DNA of 64,000 nt from Pseudoscleropodium purum (lineage: Eukaryota > Streptophyta > Bryopsida > Hypnales > Brachytheciaceae): the NCBI GenBank assembly GCA_963969395.1, contig OZ017797.1:39866001-39930000 (forward strand). The letters are read 5' to 3'. Both the position numbers and the translations under genes were made by a program. Position 1 is the first letter of the stretch. The number at the start of each line of letters is the position of its first letter. Of this stretch, positions 25,028-36,281 are shown in pieces. The notes beneath the pieces were generated by a model. It searched no databases. It saw only the letters and a list, made by a program, of their open reading frames with translations, and had not been told where the DNA came from.

Positions 25028-27192
25028 GGCAAGGACAAGGAGAGTGCACACCCAACTTCCAAAGAGGAGGAAGAAGAGGGTTTCGCCTTTGCAGCCAATG
25101 GAGGAGGGGAGAAGGCCAACATGTTCACTTGGATTGTGGACTCGGGGGCCATGCAACATATGACCAGCCATTGAGATGCCTTCCACACGTATCAACCCAT
25201 TTCGGGGAAGAAGATTTATTTGGGAGACAATGGCATGGTGGAGGCCCTTGGCATGGGGGAGATCCTTGTGGAGGTGCAAGTGAAGGGGAAGACCAGGAGG
25301 ATCCAAATCCAAGAGGTGCTCCATGTCCCCAAGTTGCATGCCAACTTGCTTTCGGTGAGCAAATTGTCTTTGGGAGGTTTGAAAGTGCATTTCAACATGG
25401 TGGGGTGTGTGGTGCGTTCACCAAGTGGAGTTTTGATTGCATCAGCCCCTCGTGAGGGCAACTTGTACCACCTCCATTTCATCAAGGTGAATGGCACTTC
25501 CTTGGCGTGTGTTGCCCAAGGATCAGCCCATGAAGACCTTGTGGAGCTTTGGCATAGGAGGCTTGGGCACTTGAATGTGAAGAGCATGAAGAGCCTCCAA
25601 CACATGGTGAAGGGTTTGAACCTCTCTTCTTGCAAGCATGATTGGAGTTCTATAGTGTGCAAGGGGTGCATTGAGGGCAAATAAGTGAAGCAGCCATTCC
25701 CCAAGGATGGGGCAATGCGCGCCACCAAGCCATTGCAGCTTGTGCATTCGGATGTGTGCGGGCCGATGAAGACCACGTCCATAGGAGGAGCAAGGTATTT
25801 TGTGACCTTCATTGATGATTTCTCTCGCAAGATTTGGGTGTATATGTTGAAGTGTAAGAGTGAGGTGTTTGGGCGTTTTGAGACTTGGAAGGCCCTCGTG
25901 GAGGCTCAATCGGATTGCAAGGTGAAGGTGCTGCAGTCGGATAATGGAGGGGAGTATGTGTCCAAGGCCTTTGAGGTGTACTTGAAGGCCCATGGTATTG
26001 AGCACCACACTTCCGCACCCTACACCCCTCAACAAAACGGCGTAGCGGAGCGTGCGAATCGTACCATTGTGGAGATGGCAAGGGCCATGATTTCTGGCCA
26101 AGGTTTGAAGCTTGAGCTTTGGGGGGAGGCGGTGTCCAATGCGGTTTACACGAGGAACCGGTGCCCCACCCAAGCGTTGACAAGTAAGACACCGCAAGAA
26201 GCTTGGAGTGGGACAAGGCCCCACGTGTCTCACATGCGCACCTTTGGGTGCATTGCCTATGCATTGGTCCCAAGTGCCAAGAGGACGAAATTGGATCCCA
26301 AGGGCATCAAGTGCCTTTTCCTTGGTTATTGTGAGGGAACCAAGGCTTATAGGTTGATGAATGTGGAGACCAAGGCCATCATCAAGTGCCGAGATGTGAC
26401 CTTTTTGGAGGATGGAGGAGCTGATCCCAAGCTCTTGGAGATGAGCCCAAGTGGGAGAAGTGGAGGACCAGCCCAAAAGATGGGCACAACTCCAAGAGTG
26501 CACATAGAAGATGGAGATGAAGATGAAGAGCAAGGTGCTGAAGATGAGGACTTTGTGGAGCCCAAGAAGAAGGTGACCACACCTCAAGTGAAGAGATTAG
26601 CGACGGGTTCTCCAAGCACTTCACCAAGGGAGCAAGAGCATGATCAGCCCTTGGAGGAGCAAGATCAGCCCATTGGTGAGGAAAATCAAGGCCCGGAGGA
26701 GCCACGTTATCCAACGAGGACCCGCAAGCCCCCTGGAGATTGGTGGCTGAATCACATTCTTCCCCAACAACAAGAAGAACAAGCCAATGTGGCTTTCCTT
26801 GGAGATCCATCCACGCTTAGAGAGGTGTTGCGTTGCAAAGATGCAAGCAAGTGGGAGGTGGCCATGCAAGAGGAGTACAAGGCCCTCATTGACAAAGGGA
26901 CATGGGAGCTTGCAGCCCTCCCTCCCAAGAGATCAAGTGTGAGTTGTAAGTGGGTTTTCTCTACCAAAAGGGATGCTTTGGGTCACATTGTGAGGTACAA
27001 GGCAAGGTTGGTTGCTAGGGGGTTTTCCCAAGTGGAAGGGGAAGAGGTCATCTACATGGATCAGCCCCAAGGCTTTGTGCAAGAAGGCCAAAAGCATTTG
27101 AAGTGCAAGTTGAAGAAGGCACTCCCCGGGTTGAAGCAATCAGGGAGAGTTTGGGATCGAGATATTGATGGCATGTTTGTGAGGAAGGGGTT
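25028..27192 (+). pseudogene. pol: Copia pol fragment: protease, integrase, partial reverse transcriptase
   Basis: Same frame as gag. Protease is recognised by WIVDSGAMQHMT (25129-25164; D-S-G catalytic triad), then a TGA at 25172. The integrase zinc domain (H-x4-H near 25550, CX2C near 25660) is followed by TAA at 25682. The integrase core keeps the D-D-E triad: HSDVCGP (about 25745), QSDNGGEY (about 25938) and NGVAERANR (about 26038). RT begins after an acidic linker with CKWVFSTKRD and YKARLVARGFSQ. At about 27048 it jumps to IYMDQPQGF, losing several dozen residues. At about 27190 the frame breaks at a larger deletion that removes the YVDD region. The three stops each fit one C-to-T change. 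Not capable of making an active polymerase. Confidence 0.85.
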
Positions 27193-27492
27193 TCGAAGGA
27201 GGCCATTTGGCTAAGGCAACTCTTGGCTGATGTTGGTCTTGCGCAAGAGGGGAGCACACCCATCTGGTGTGACAACCAAGGGGCCATTGCTTTGGCCAAG
27301 AATCCCACCCATCACTCTCGGACGAAGCACATTGATGTGCACCACCATTTCATTCGTGAACGAGTGGAGGATGAGGTGATTGAGCTCAAGTATGTGCCTA
27401 CCAAAGCTATGGTTGCTGATGTGCTGACCAAGGCCCTTGGGAAGCCACAACACCAAAGCTTCATTGAGAAGATGGGGCTTTGCGCCTTTTGA
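27193..27492 (+). pseudogene. Copia RNase H C-terminal part, out of frame with upstream pol
   Basis: Opens at SKEAIWLRQLLADVG and continues with WCDNQGAIALAKNP, HSRTKHIDVHHHFIRE, YVPTKAMVADVLTKAL, the conserved end of copia RNase H. It ends in TGA at 27490-27492. The expected upstream part with the first catalytic Asp and the A-E-Y motif is missing, together with most of RT, because of the deletion at about 27190. The frame is shifted relative to the preceding RT fragment, confirming a rearranged join. Confidence 0.85.
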
Positions 27493-27499
27493 CCACTCT

Positions 27500-27510
27500 C
27501 AAAGTGGGAA
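27500..27510 (+). other. Polypurine tract of copia element
   Basis: CAAAGTGGGAA directly abuts the 3' LTR; AAAGTGGGA is the usual plus-strand primer form in plant copia elements. Confidence 0.75.
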
Positions 27511-27759
27511 TGTTAGAGATTCTATACATACTAGCGTAGACCATGTACAGTTAGCCTTAGGAATTGCTTTAGACACTTAGTGTTAGAGTCCATGGGTATT
27601 GCTCGTAGTCAAAGGCAGCCCAATGTAGTTAGTTATCCCACATGGTTTGTGGATAACTAGGAAAGGCTTCTTGCTTAAGTTGAGCCCACTTATGTGGCTT
27701 GGTATCGTTCTACCATTTAAGTAAAGCCTTTCTCTCATAACATAACTTTGTAATCAATA
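27511..27759 (+). repeat. 3' LTR of copia element, 249 bp
   Basis: Matches the 5' LTR with five substitutions, all transitions (C/T or A/G), and one 4-bp gap. Ends CAATA, then TAAAT target copy. No open frame. Confidence 0.88.
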
Positions 27760-28420
27760 TAAATTTATATCTACACGGAAAGCTTTGAATCATTCCATTT
27801 GGATGAATGAATCAAAATTTATGAGGAGTTTTAGTTTGTGGTAGTTTGTAGATAGTTATGGAATCTCTACTCTGAAATAAACTTTGAAGCTCTTTATTTT
27901 ACTCAATTTTAAATATTTTTGAAAAAATAAATAAATTTAGGTGTACATTTTTTATTACAATATTGCAACCATTGGGATTGACATTTTTAAATTCCATAGA
28001 GAAATTATTAACAACTTAGTCTTTTGAATCATTTTCTACTTTATTCTACTTACTATTTTTTTCCTATATGTTGTACAATTCTGAATGATCTAAAAATTTT
28101 CAAGCATGTAGCCGACTTGCTTTGAAGAGCAAATCTAAAGAGTAACAACCATTTTGGACATTTTTTCATGCAAATGTGACCTTGTGAAGTGCAGCTGCCC
28201 AGATTTTTGTAGGGAAATAAAAAGGGACTTTTGTGAATTCAAAGGCTAATATCTTGCAATCGACAAGGTGAAAATTTCTGAAATTTTTACCTCATCTTCT
28301 CAAAATAGTTTACTACAAGATCTTACGGTTATTTGTGTTCAAAAATTTGGTACTTGCACTAGAAATGGCAGTTTTAGAGCATTTTTGGTGAAAACATAGT
28401 CAAAAACCTTTAGGGATTAA

Positions 28421-31400
28421 GAAATGGCAAAAAATTCAGTAATTAATGCAATGAATTCTGCTTATAAGCTTTTGGTAATTGTTGGTCCAAAGTATTTATG
28501 GCTCAAAGTCTCCACTGTTGATAAGTAGAAGCCATAACTTATAATTGATGAACAAACCCCAAGCTATGAGTCTTCCACATATGCCTGAGTCAAGCCCCTA
28601 CACGTGTTGATTTGTGGATTGACGGTAGCATCTATTAGCCCAATGTGATACATGGCAAACATCAATCTCTTAAGACTGTTAGTGAGTTAATTGAATTTAA
28701 AAAGAAAGGAAATAATGGATTATGGGGCTATATAGAAATTTTGAAATCTACTAATCAATTTCTGTGCAATTCAATTTGTCAGATGCCCCAAAAGAGATTT
28801 AGAATTAGAAAGAGCAATTACACATTATTTTTAGTATAGAAAAACAACTAATACGGTTGACAAGAGAGGGAGCTCATGCACAAGAAACCCTAGCAACATA
28901 GTGACATGGTAATACACATGAATAAGTCCTCCACAAAGTAGATTTTTTTTCAAAGAACAATATGAATTAAGTGAATGATAGAAGAACGGTTTAAGTGAAG
29001 TTTCATAATTTTTTTAAACGCATTTTAAATGACGTCAAATTCAACAAACTCATGTTTTTTTTTTGTCAACATTGATGTTATATAGGAAGTTTTGTTGACA
29101 GAAAAACATGGTTTTGTTGTATTTGATGTCATCTAAAATCAATTTAAGAAAATTATGAAACGCCCCCTAAAACATCCATTTCTTATAATGTAGTCTAGCT
29201 TGCGTGGATGGTTTAGCCTAGGAGTGGATTTAGATTTAGATTTGAGTATGGTAATTCTCAACCTAAACACCTATATCATTCTAAAAATTGATATGCAATC
29301 TAAATTGATTTCCACACCTTCTAATTTTTTTTGAATTTTGATGTTTGACACATTGAAGGCACATAACTAGTGAAGGAAAAAAAATACTATGTATTTTGAT
29401 CATATAGTTTTTACAAATGGTAAAGAATTTGAAACTAAAACACTTAGAAGTATTCCTCATGAAGGTGAAATTGTGACCATGTGCTTACAACTATCATTAT
29501 CTTTAATTTTTTCCATCTAAAAATCTTATTCTAGAAGTGACCATTTTTCAAGTTATTTGGTTTAAAAATGAAAAAATTTACATGAATAGAGAATCAATTA
29601 TAATTCAAGTTACAAAATGAATAAGTGAACTAGGGATCTATTGCTCTTTATGCTAATAGTGATCCTTATTGAAAGGTTTTTGGAGCCTCAATTTTCGATT
29701 AGGAAACTTTGATGATGGAAATTTTCACACATATTAGAGCAAGGAAAGCATTTGATTTCTATTGGAATTTAATTTTTCATTGATATTCTTTGGCTATTCA
29801 TTTACAATTCTACTTTAAGTCTATAAATTTTTCTGAAATATTAACTACCAAGCTAAAAAAATGAATTTGCAACTATAAAATGCTGATTTCTAATTTTAAA
29901 ATGACACAATGAAAACATGCATCTTCATGTTTGATACTATAATGTAAATCTAAAGAGATTTAAAAATTTTGAGCATCAATTGCATTTGATATGAATTGTT
30001 TCATTTTTTACTCTAAAATTCATAATAATTTGAATTTTGTCTCAAAATAATGTAAAATTCTTACAACTAATATAAGACATATATTCACATCTCCAAAAAA
30101 TAAATAGAAAAAATTACGTGAATTCATATGTATTTGCAAAATGAAGCTCGAAAAATTAATTACTAACTCAACTTTGGAGGGCTTGATCCTTGAAAGACCA
30201 AGGGTAGTCAAGATGATACAACTTAAAAAAATTATTTAATGATGGCTCTCAAACAGTAGTTGTAAAATATAATCCAGAGAATATACCATATACTTAGATC
30301 AATTGATACACAAACCAATATTTTTCAATAATATCTAAAATCTAAAATTAAAAATTTCTTTTTAGTAAATTCAATTATAGATTGAGTATTTGTGATTTTT
30401 ACAAGATTTTTGTCCCTTTAGGTTCAAAATGATAAATTCTAATCATAGAGATTTTTGAAGATTTTTATAATATTTTTTTATTCAAATCATTTCTGAAAGA
30501 TATTTTTTGAACGAACAAAATTACTTTTGAAGTCATATCTACCAATGTCTTTTGATTAATTTTATAGAATATTTGCAAAGCAAATTCTTTGAAATCCACA
30601 TTGTACAAATGTTAAAGAATTAGCATAAGAATTTTCTAATAAATCAAGATGGGTGAAAAAATGCATTTGTGTATGCTTGGAATGTGTTTTCTTTCATTTG
30701 TAATTCAAAATCCAAACACTTGAGCTTTTAGGATTAAGTCTCTAGACTTCATTTGACATGGAAATATTGGCAAGTGAATACATTATGATAGACTTTGGAA
30801 GTGTATGTTGATCAAAAGTTTGCTTTGAATTCAAATATATTTTTAAATACAAAGCCTCTAAAGATCAAGCTATGGTTGCAAAATGAACCCTTTCAACTCT
30901 CAAATATTTTTTGAATCCAAGTTCCAATCTAAACTTTTATGGCCTTTGATTTGGAAATTAATTGAACCTCATTATCCCAAAGGTTTCCATTGGTTTTCTT
31001 CAGAAAATTCAACTCCTTCAATTGAAAGATACAAATACTCTATGGATCTTGATCCAATGGTTGCAAAATGAACCCTTTCAATTGATATTTTTCTCTTAAA
31101 TTCCATATTCCAAATTTTTCTTGCTTTTGAAATGGTCTAACAATTGTAGTGTGTGACTTTGAAATTTTATTACTTTTGTCATGGCTTTATTCCACCATTT
31201 TTGTCTTGGTTTTATTTCAATTTAGTCATGGCACGTCAAAAGCCTGCAATGGTTGCAAAGTGGCCCCTATATATATATATATATATACAAAAATTCTAAA
31301 GGTCACCCTAAAATTGGCTAAACCAATTATGACTTAAACGGGTCATCATTGAAATTTCATTCTATTATTATTGTAGAATTTGTCTTCAAATATAATGTGC

Positions 31401-32362
31401 AATTAGTCAATTTTAATTTGGTAAGTATGAGTTGCCAAAGCCTATATGATTTCTAACGTTTATCTTGTTTTTGAAGTTGTTGTCCAATGTCTAAATGTGA
31501 ATTTCTTATGTCTATTCAAAGTACTTTTTGATATATTTTTAGTGATAAAAATTCCAAAATTCTAGAATATATATTCCCTCACTCCAGAAATAAATCCATG
31601 ATTTTCTAGAAATGGATACATTAGTGCATGAGCTGCTCCTATTTTAAAATATTGGTTAGTTATTGTAGCTAAATAGCTAATAGTTAACCTCACTAGGTGT
31701 GAAAGTGTAGAAGTTAACAGTGAAGCATTGTCTATTGGAAAAAGACAACAAAATTGAATTTTTTTTTCCCTTTTTCAAAATTGCACTAGCACTTGCTATT
31801 AATTTTGATAATTTTTTGGCCAATGTTGGTGTAGTATAGTCCAATGACATCTTTTGTATTCAATTCCAACATTGTCATATGATTCAATTCTATGAAATTG
31901 TGAATAAGAGATCTATTAGTAGAATTTGGGGCTAAATTCATCACCTTCAATTGGTTAGAGGTTGCACTTTGATTCCCTTGATATGGATCAAGTGGTTGTA
32001 TAGTCTTTAGAGCGTGGTATTTGCAGATTCTTTTGCTTCCTAGTATTTGAACTAGCTTCAATTATTATTCATCAAGTTGTGGAAAGCCATTTCAAATTTA
32101 ATTTGGGATAAGTATACTTGGAACCACTAGATTTATTTTAGAACATAGTAGGAGTACCATTCAAAAGTTACAAGTACACTTGAAAAGCCAATATATTAGT
32201 TGCATTGAGGATGCTCTAAGGTGAGAATCTCTACTGCCTCTACATGAAACTTTGAGCCACCAAATAGATTAGATAATTCTAGTCAACCTAGTTCAGATTA
32301 TAAATTTCATATGCCTCAAAAACAAAAGTAGAAAATTGTCACATGCTAATTACAAAATGCTT
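28421..32362. other. Gene-free AT-rich stretch
   Basis: Almost 4 kb with no supported gene. A (TA)n run occupies 31268-31287. A short near-duplicate phrase (TGGTTGCAAAATGAACCCTTTCAA) occurs at about 30868 and 31059. Open frames at 28645, 30020, 30883, 31149 and 31786 lack motifs. Confidence 0.55.
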
Positions 32363-32996
32363 TTAACTCCTAAATGTCCAAGGCCTTTTTTAAGCTTCTA
32401 GGAATTTTTTCTAAATTGAACAAAAACCAACATTTTAATAACTTGTATCAATTTTTTTGAATTGAAAGTTTGAAACCATACAAATTCAAACTAGATATGT
32501 CAAAGATCATATAGAAAAATAAAACACAAAATATCACTTACAGATTGAAAAATTATAATGTTTAATCATTAAGGTGTTAAAACTATGAAAGTGATTTGAA
32601 GTCTTTCAATCTTCTTTTTCACATGTCAATTCTAAAAAATTGGTCACCCAAAAAATATGAAGTTAAAAGACATAACACACATAACCCCAATCAATTTATG
32701 GCTTCTCAAAATCTCTTCTACAATTCTTGAAAATGAATTTCTAATGTGAAGTTTTCTCTAAAATTGAGTGTATTTGAGGCTCATTTCCAAGAGCTCTCCA
32801 ACACTACCAAAAGTCAAGATTGCAATGGATACCCTTGCACAAAATCTCAAATAGAAAGTTATAATCAATCATTTTCAAAATCAGATTTTTGATGCTAAAC
32901 CTAGACTTCAAAAAAAAGTTTGAAAAATATAAACTACTAAAATTAACAATTTGGTTAGGTTTTACTTAACTTCAAGGTATTGTTGACACCATAATT

Positions 32997-33130
32997 TAGG
33001 GTTGACACGACGTCCGGACGTTTGGACGTGGACGCTGTGTCCACAGTGTTCACTAACATTCGCGGTTCCGACGGACGCAGCGTCCGCCGGGACCGCCCCG
33101 TCCGCCCAGACGACCCTATTTCCTCCGACC
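32997..33130. repeat. hAT left end: TIR plus CGTCCG-rich subterminal region
   Basis: After the 11-bp TIR come dense GACGTCC, GGACGTGGACG, CGGACGCAGCGTCCG and CCGTCCGCCC words in about 130 bp, in an otherwise AT-rich window. By analogy with Ac, where the transposase binds repeated AAACGG hexamers, these are candidate transposase-binding sites. The GACGCTGTGTCC word is shared with the 56-kb MITE. Confidence 0.7.
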
Positions 33131-33559
33131 GCCCTACCCAAACTGCCCCGTGGTCACTCCCTTAATCTTTAAACAATTAAATGTTAAATGAAGTGCAATG
33201 GTTCGCGATTTGTTATTAAAACAATGTCTCTTATAAGTTGAAAGATTAGAAAGTTTGACCATGAGTCCATGATAGTCTTGAAACTATGAAAAAATTCCAA
33301 TTCATTTTCAAAAGGCAAACTAAAAAAATTTGTGACTTCAAATATATATATATACTATTTAAAAAATCAAGATCAACAAAAATACAAACATAATCAATAT
33401 GGGCAAAATGTATTCAATTTAATGTAGAATACCATACATTGTGCACATTTGGCTAATTGCACATATAATTTTTTTCATTCCAACTCTATATTTCTAAACT
33501 AATTTTTAATGCCTATATAACCTATTCAAGTATTCAACTACTACTTCTGCACTACCAAT

Positions 33560-35053
33560 CTAATATAAATGGCGGAAATGTTCATCTGGCATCGGCCAAC
33601 GATATGTATTAGAAAATCGCATAATCACATGGGCCAAACTAGTATTTTCATCGTCAGTCTTCGAAGAAATGCGCTTCAAGTAAGCATAAAATACTTTTGC
33701 AAAGTCATGAAAGGCAAATTGTGTCGCACTAGGTGTTTTAAGTAGCACGTTGAAATACGCCTCTAACATGTTGTTTCCATTCATCCGCCGAGCAATTTTT
33801 CGAACGGCATACTCTTCCGACTTACGTGAATACATCGGAATGACTTCCACATCTGCACCTGCTTTATGCAAATATGCAATACGTGAATCCACCCACCATC
33901 TCCTCTGCAAAGTTTGTTTCATCTCATCTACTGATGTGAATGTGTACAAAGACTTCATTGGCTGAGAAGCTAAGGTGGTCATGCTCCAATCGCAAACCCC
34001 AATATACATACGTGACTCATCCTCTGGAAAATGCAACAAGATGTTGTCCGAAGAAAAATCATTGTGCAAATGTCCAGCAAGATGCACTGCATACATTATA
34101 TGCATAAACGCCCATGTCAACTCCGTGCGCTTCTTCCGATATCGCCCTAAACGGTGAGCTTTTACAACCTCCTCTTCGGTTGGATTTGTATACATCAAAC
34201 GGATTTGAATGTTGTCTGGATAGTCCTTATCCATATTCAACATTTGTCGAAGAGTTCCACCATTCCACTAATACGCATAACCTTCACACGTCGTTCCGTG
34301 CACTGTAGCAAATCGTATCACACCCGCGTGTGGAATTCGAACAGCCATTGATTCGTTTTGATGTTCTAACTTTGCAAGATCGGGTCGAGTTTGGTGGTGA
34401 ATGGATTTTTTTACTGCAAACTCTCAATAAGGAAGTATTCCTGAACATCCTTCAATACGAACCTTTCGAATCGTTGCATATCCACCTCTCATCGTTCTAT
34501 CATCAACAGCAATCACGCGTGCTGTATCTGGAAGTGCTATGAGGTGCCGTTTGGTCCTTTCTGCTTCAGCAACTCCATCATTGCTTTTCCACCAACCAAT
34601 TGAATCAACTTGATTGTGCTTTTTGGCGAGTGGAGCACATCGCCCCCTAAATAAGTCCGCTTTCAGAATCACTTCTTCAAACTGGGCGTCATTGGGTCGA
34701 TATTCTTTGCCATATTTAACCAAAATGACTTTGGAATTTCACAAAGCGTCATGAACCTTGTTTTCCAAACATTTGGTGAAGTACGTTTTATGCATTTCGT
34801 CATGCCACTTCGCCACATTCAATGCATCCAACAACATCTGTGTCATGTCTACCTTGAATTTAGACACGCACTCCTCTTGATATTTGATGTACTTATTGTC
34901 TAAAGACAATGTTGTTTCCGATTCATAAAATTGAACGATGCGCTCGATCATGAATTTCTTGCATTCTTTCGAAGGACTTTGGCGAGCTATTTCCAAGTTC
35001 GATGGTCCCTCTCCATGTTTAAGCTTCGCAACCTTCTTCTTCCCCTTCGGCAT
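33560..35053 (-). pseudogene. Protein-kinase-like gene inside the hAT element, with three nonsense codons
   Basis: One minus-strand frame runs from ATG (35053, MPKGKKKVAK) to a stop at 33560-33562, about 498 codons, interrupted by TGA at 34739-34741, TGA at 34424-34426 and TAG at 34268-34270. Kinase hallmarks are in order: a glycine-loop-like RGGYATIRKV, AVKK (Lys near 34410), an LEHQNE word in the helix-C region, WNGGTL at the hinge, HNDFSSDNILL in place of HRDxxxxN (Asp near 34059, Asn near 34044), and CDWS in place of DFG (Asp near 33990). The first 100 residues are Lys/Glu-rich and unrecognised. It is distant from ordinary plant receptor kinases. It may be a transposon-borne kinase or captured host gene, now inactive. 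Upstream lies the 35.2-35.7 kb CpG-rich cluster. Confidence 0.65.
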
Positions 35054-35239
35054 CGTGACAAATGAAATTGATATAGATCAAATTTTTTAATTTGAAATTG
35101 AATTCACGCGCAAGTGTCCAAAAATTTGGCAACAAGGGGGCCCCAATAAACCACTCTTGCCTTGCCTCGGAAAGGAGCCAATGGAGGATGAACCACCAAG
35201 CTCTCCGCTCCACCTTGCATTCACAAGGGGCAAAGCAAA

Positions 35240-35690
35240 AGTGACAATGCGGACGGCCTGTCCGCCCATCTTATTGGGGCGCGAACGGCCCCAAACCGTC
35301 CGCCTGATCGGACGGGCCGGAGGTGGCGGACGCATCGGCCATCCGCCTCCCCGAAACCCTCGAGCCCCGTCCGCCCGATCGGACGGCCACGGGTGGACAA
35401 ATCTGCTATCCGCCCGATTCGACCAGCAGTGGCGGACGGCCCGTCTACCCCATCGGACGGCTCCAAACCGTCCGCTTGATCGGACGGGCCACGGCTGGCG
35501 GACGCATCAGCCGTCCGCCTCCCCGAAACCCTACAGCCGCGTCCGCCCGATCGGACGGCCACGGGCGGACAAATCAAGCGTCCGCCCGATCGGACGCATC
35601 GGCCGTCCGCCTCCCCGAAACCCTCGAGCCCCGTCTGCCCGATCGGACGGGCACGGGCGGACAAATCAAGCGTCCGCCAGATCCGATTTA
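35240..35690. repeat. CpG-rich tandem repeat cluster upstream of the kinase-like gene
   Basis: About 450 bp at very high GC with partial tandem units: CCTCCCCGAAACCCT followed by CCGTCCGCCCGATCGGACGG-type sequence and CGGACAAATC occurs at about 35347, 35518 and 35610. GTCCGCCCGATCGGAC is nearly palindromic. It lies just 5' of the minus-strand kinase-like frame. Long ORFs on both strands here (Arg/Pro/Gly-rich) are composition artefacts. No TATA box was seen. Confidence 0.6.
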
Positions 35691-36281
35691 TTTTTCATAT
35701 TTGAAAATAGAATCTAAAAAAGAACCACTAATTGTCTAATTTGGGCATTTTTTCATACGAATAAGAAATCATTTTAGTTTTTAGCAATCGTTGAATGAAA
35801 AATAAAAAAATTTCAAATATTCAAATAATTCAATCTTTCATAAATTAATTAGAAATACATTTATATCATTTACGAGTTTCTAAATGTAATAAACACACAA
35901 CAATAATTTTAAAATACACACCATACTAGTACATATTTAACCTCGAATGCTAAATTCAAAAATAGACATAATATGGCTCTTACAAAATTACATTTCTTCT
36001 TCATATTTTTATTATTTATCAAAGTCGCTTATAGCTGTATACATCAACGCTATTATAAAAGAATACAATGATGTCTTCAACAATATGCTTGCCTACATAC
36101 ATACTTGGTGTACACTATTACACAACACTTTTTGAAAAAGTGAACAAAATTGTTGTTCAAAATTGTTCTATTCATTTAAAATTTTGTACTACTTCTATCA
36201 ATCTAGTGCTCTATACTTGTTGTGAGAGTAAAAGTGAGAAAATCGAACAAATACATGCTCACTATATACTTGCATGTTTTT

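Larger units (their letters stand above)
22945..27759 (+). mobile_element. Ty1/copia LTR retrotransposon, 4.8 kb, defective
   Basis: Order is LTR, primer-binding site, long leader, gag, protease, integrase, reverse transcriptase, RNase H, polypurine tract, LTR, the Ty1/copia order. TAAAT flanks it on both sides (22940-22944 and 27760-27764) as a 5-bp target duplication. It is non-autonomous: three in-frame stops, one RT deletion and a second deletion that removes the RT active-site region and the start of RNase H. LTR divergence is 5 substitutions plus one 4-bp indel in about 250 bp, so insertion is fairly recent relative to the decay of surrounding repeats. It sits in a TTAA-family repeat. 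Confidence 0.92.
22666..28416 (+). mobile_element. TTAA-family long unit, copy 5, split by the copia insertion
   Basis: TTAA at 22662-22665 followed by TCCCTAAAG, and CTTTAGGGA followed by TTAA at 28417-28420: perfect 9-bp inverted ends. Removing the 4,815-bp copia element and one 5-bp target copy leaves 931 bp, matching the 939-bp copy at 19958. The sequence across the rejoined break reads like 19381-19410 and 9525-9560 (TTAAAT followed by TATATCTACACGGAAAG). This is the best-defined copy of the family and is older than the copia insertion. Confidence 0.7.

Noticed and set aside
24161..26970. Many minus-strand frames of 70-354 codons across the copia element
   Set aside because: They are antisense shadows of gag-pol, whose plus-strand frame has zinc knuckle, protease and integrase motifs.
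1964..28420. CCCTAAA words as interstitial telomere repeats
   Set aside because: They occur once per element end next to TTAA, as terminal inverted repeats, not as tandem arrays.
35157..35739. Long Arg/Pro/Gly-rich open frames on both strands (up to 186 codons)
   Set aside because: They arise from a CpG-rich tandem-repeat cluster without stop codons. No motif, open on both strands at once.
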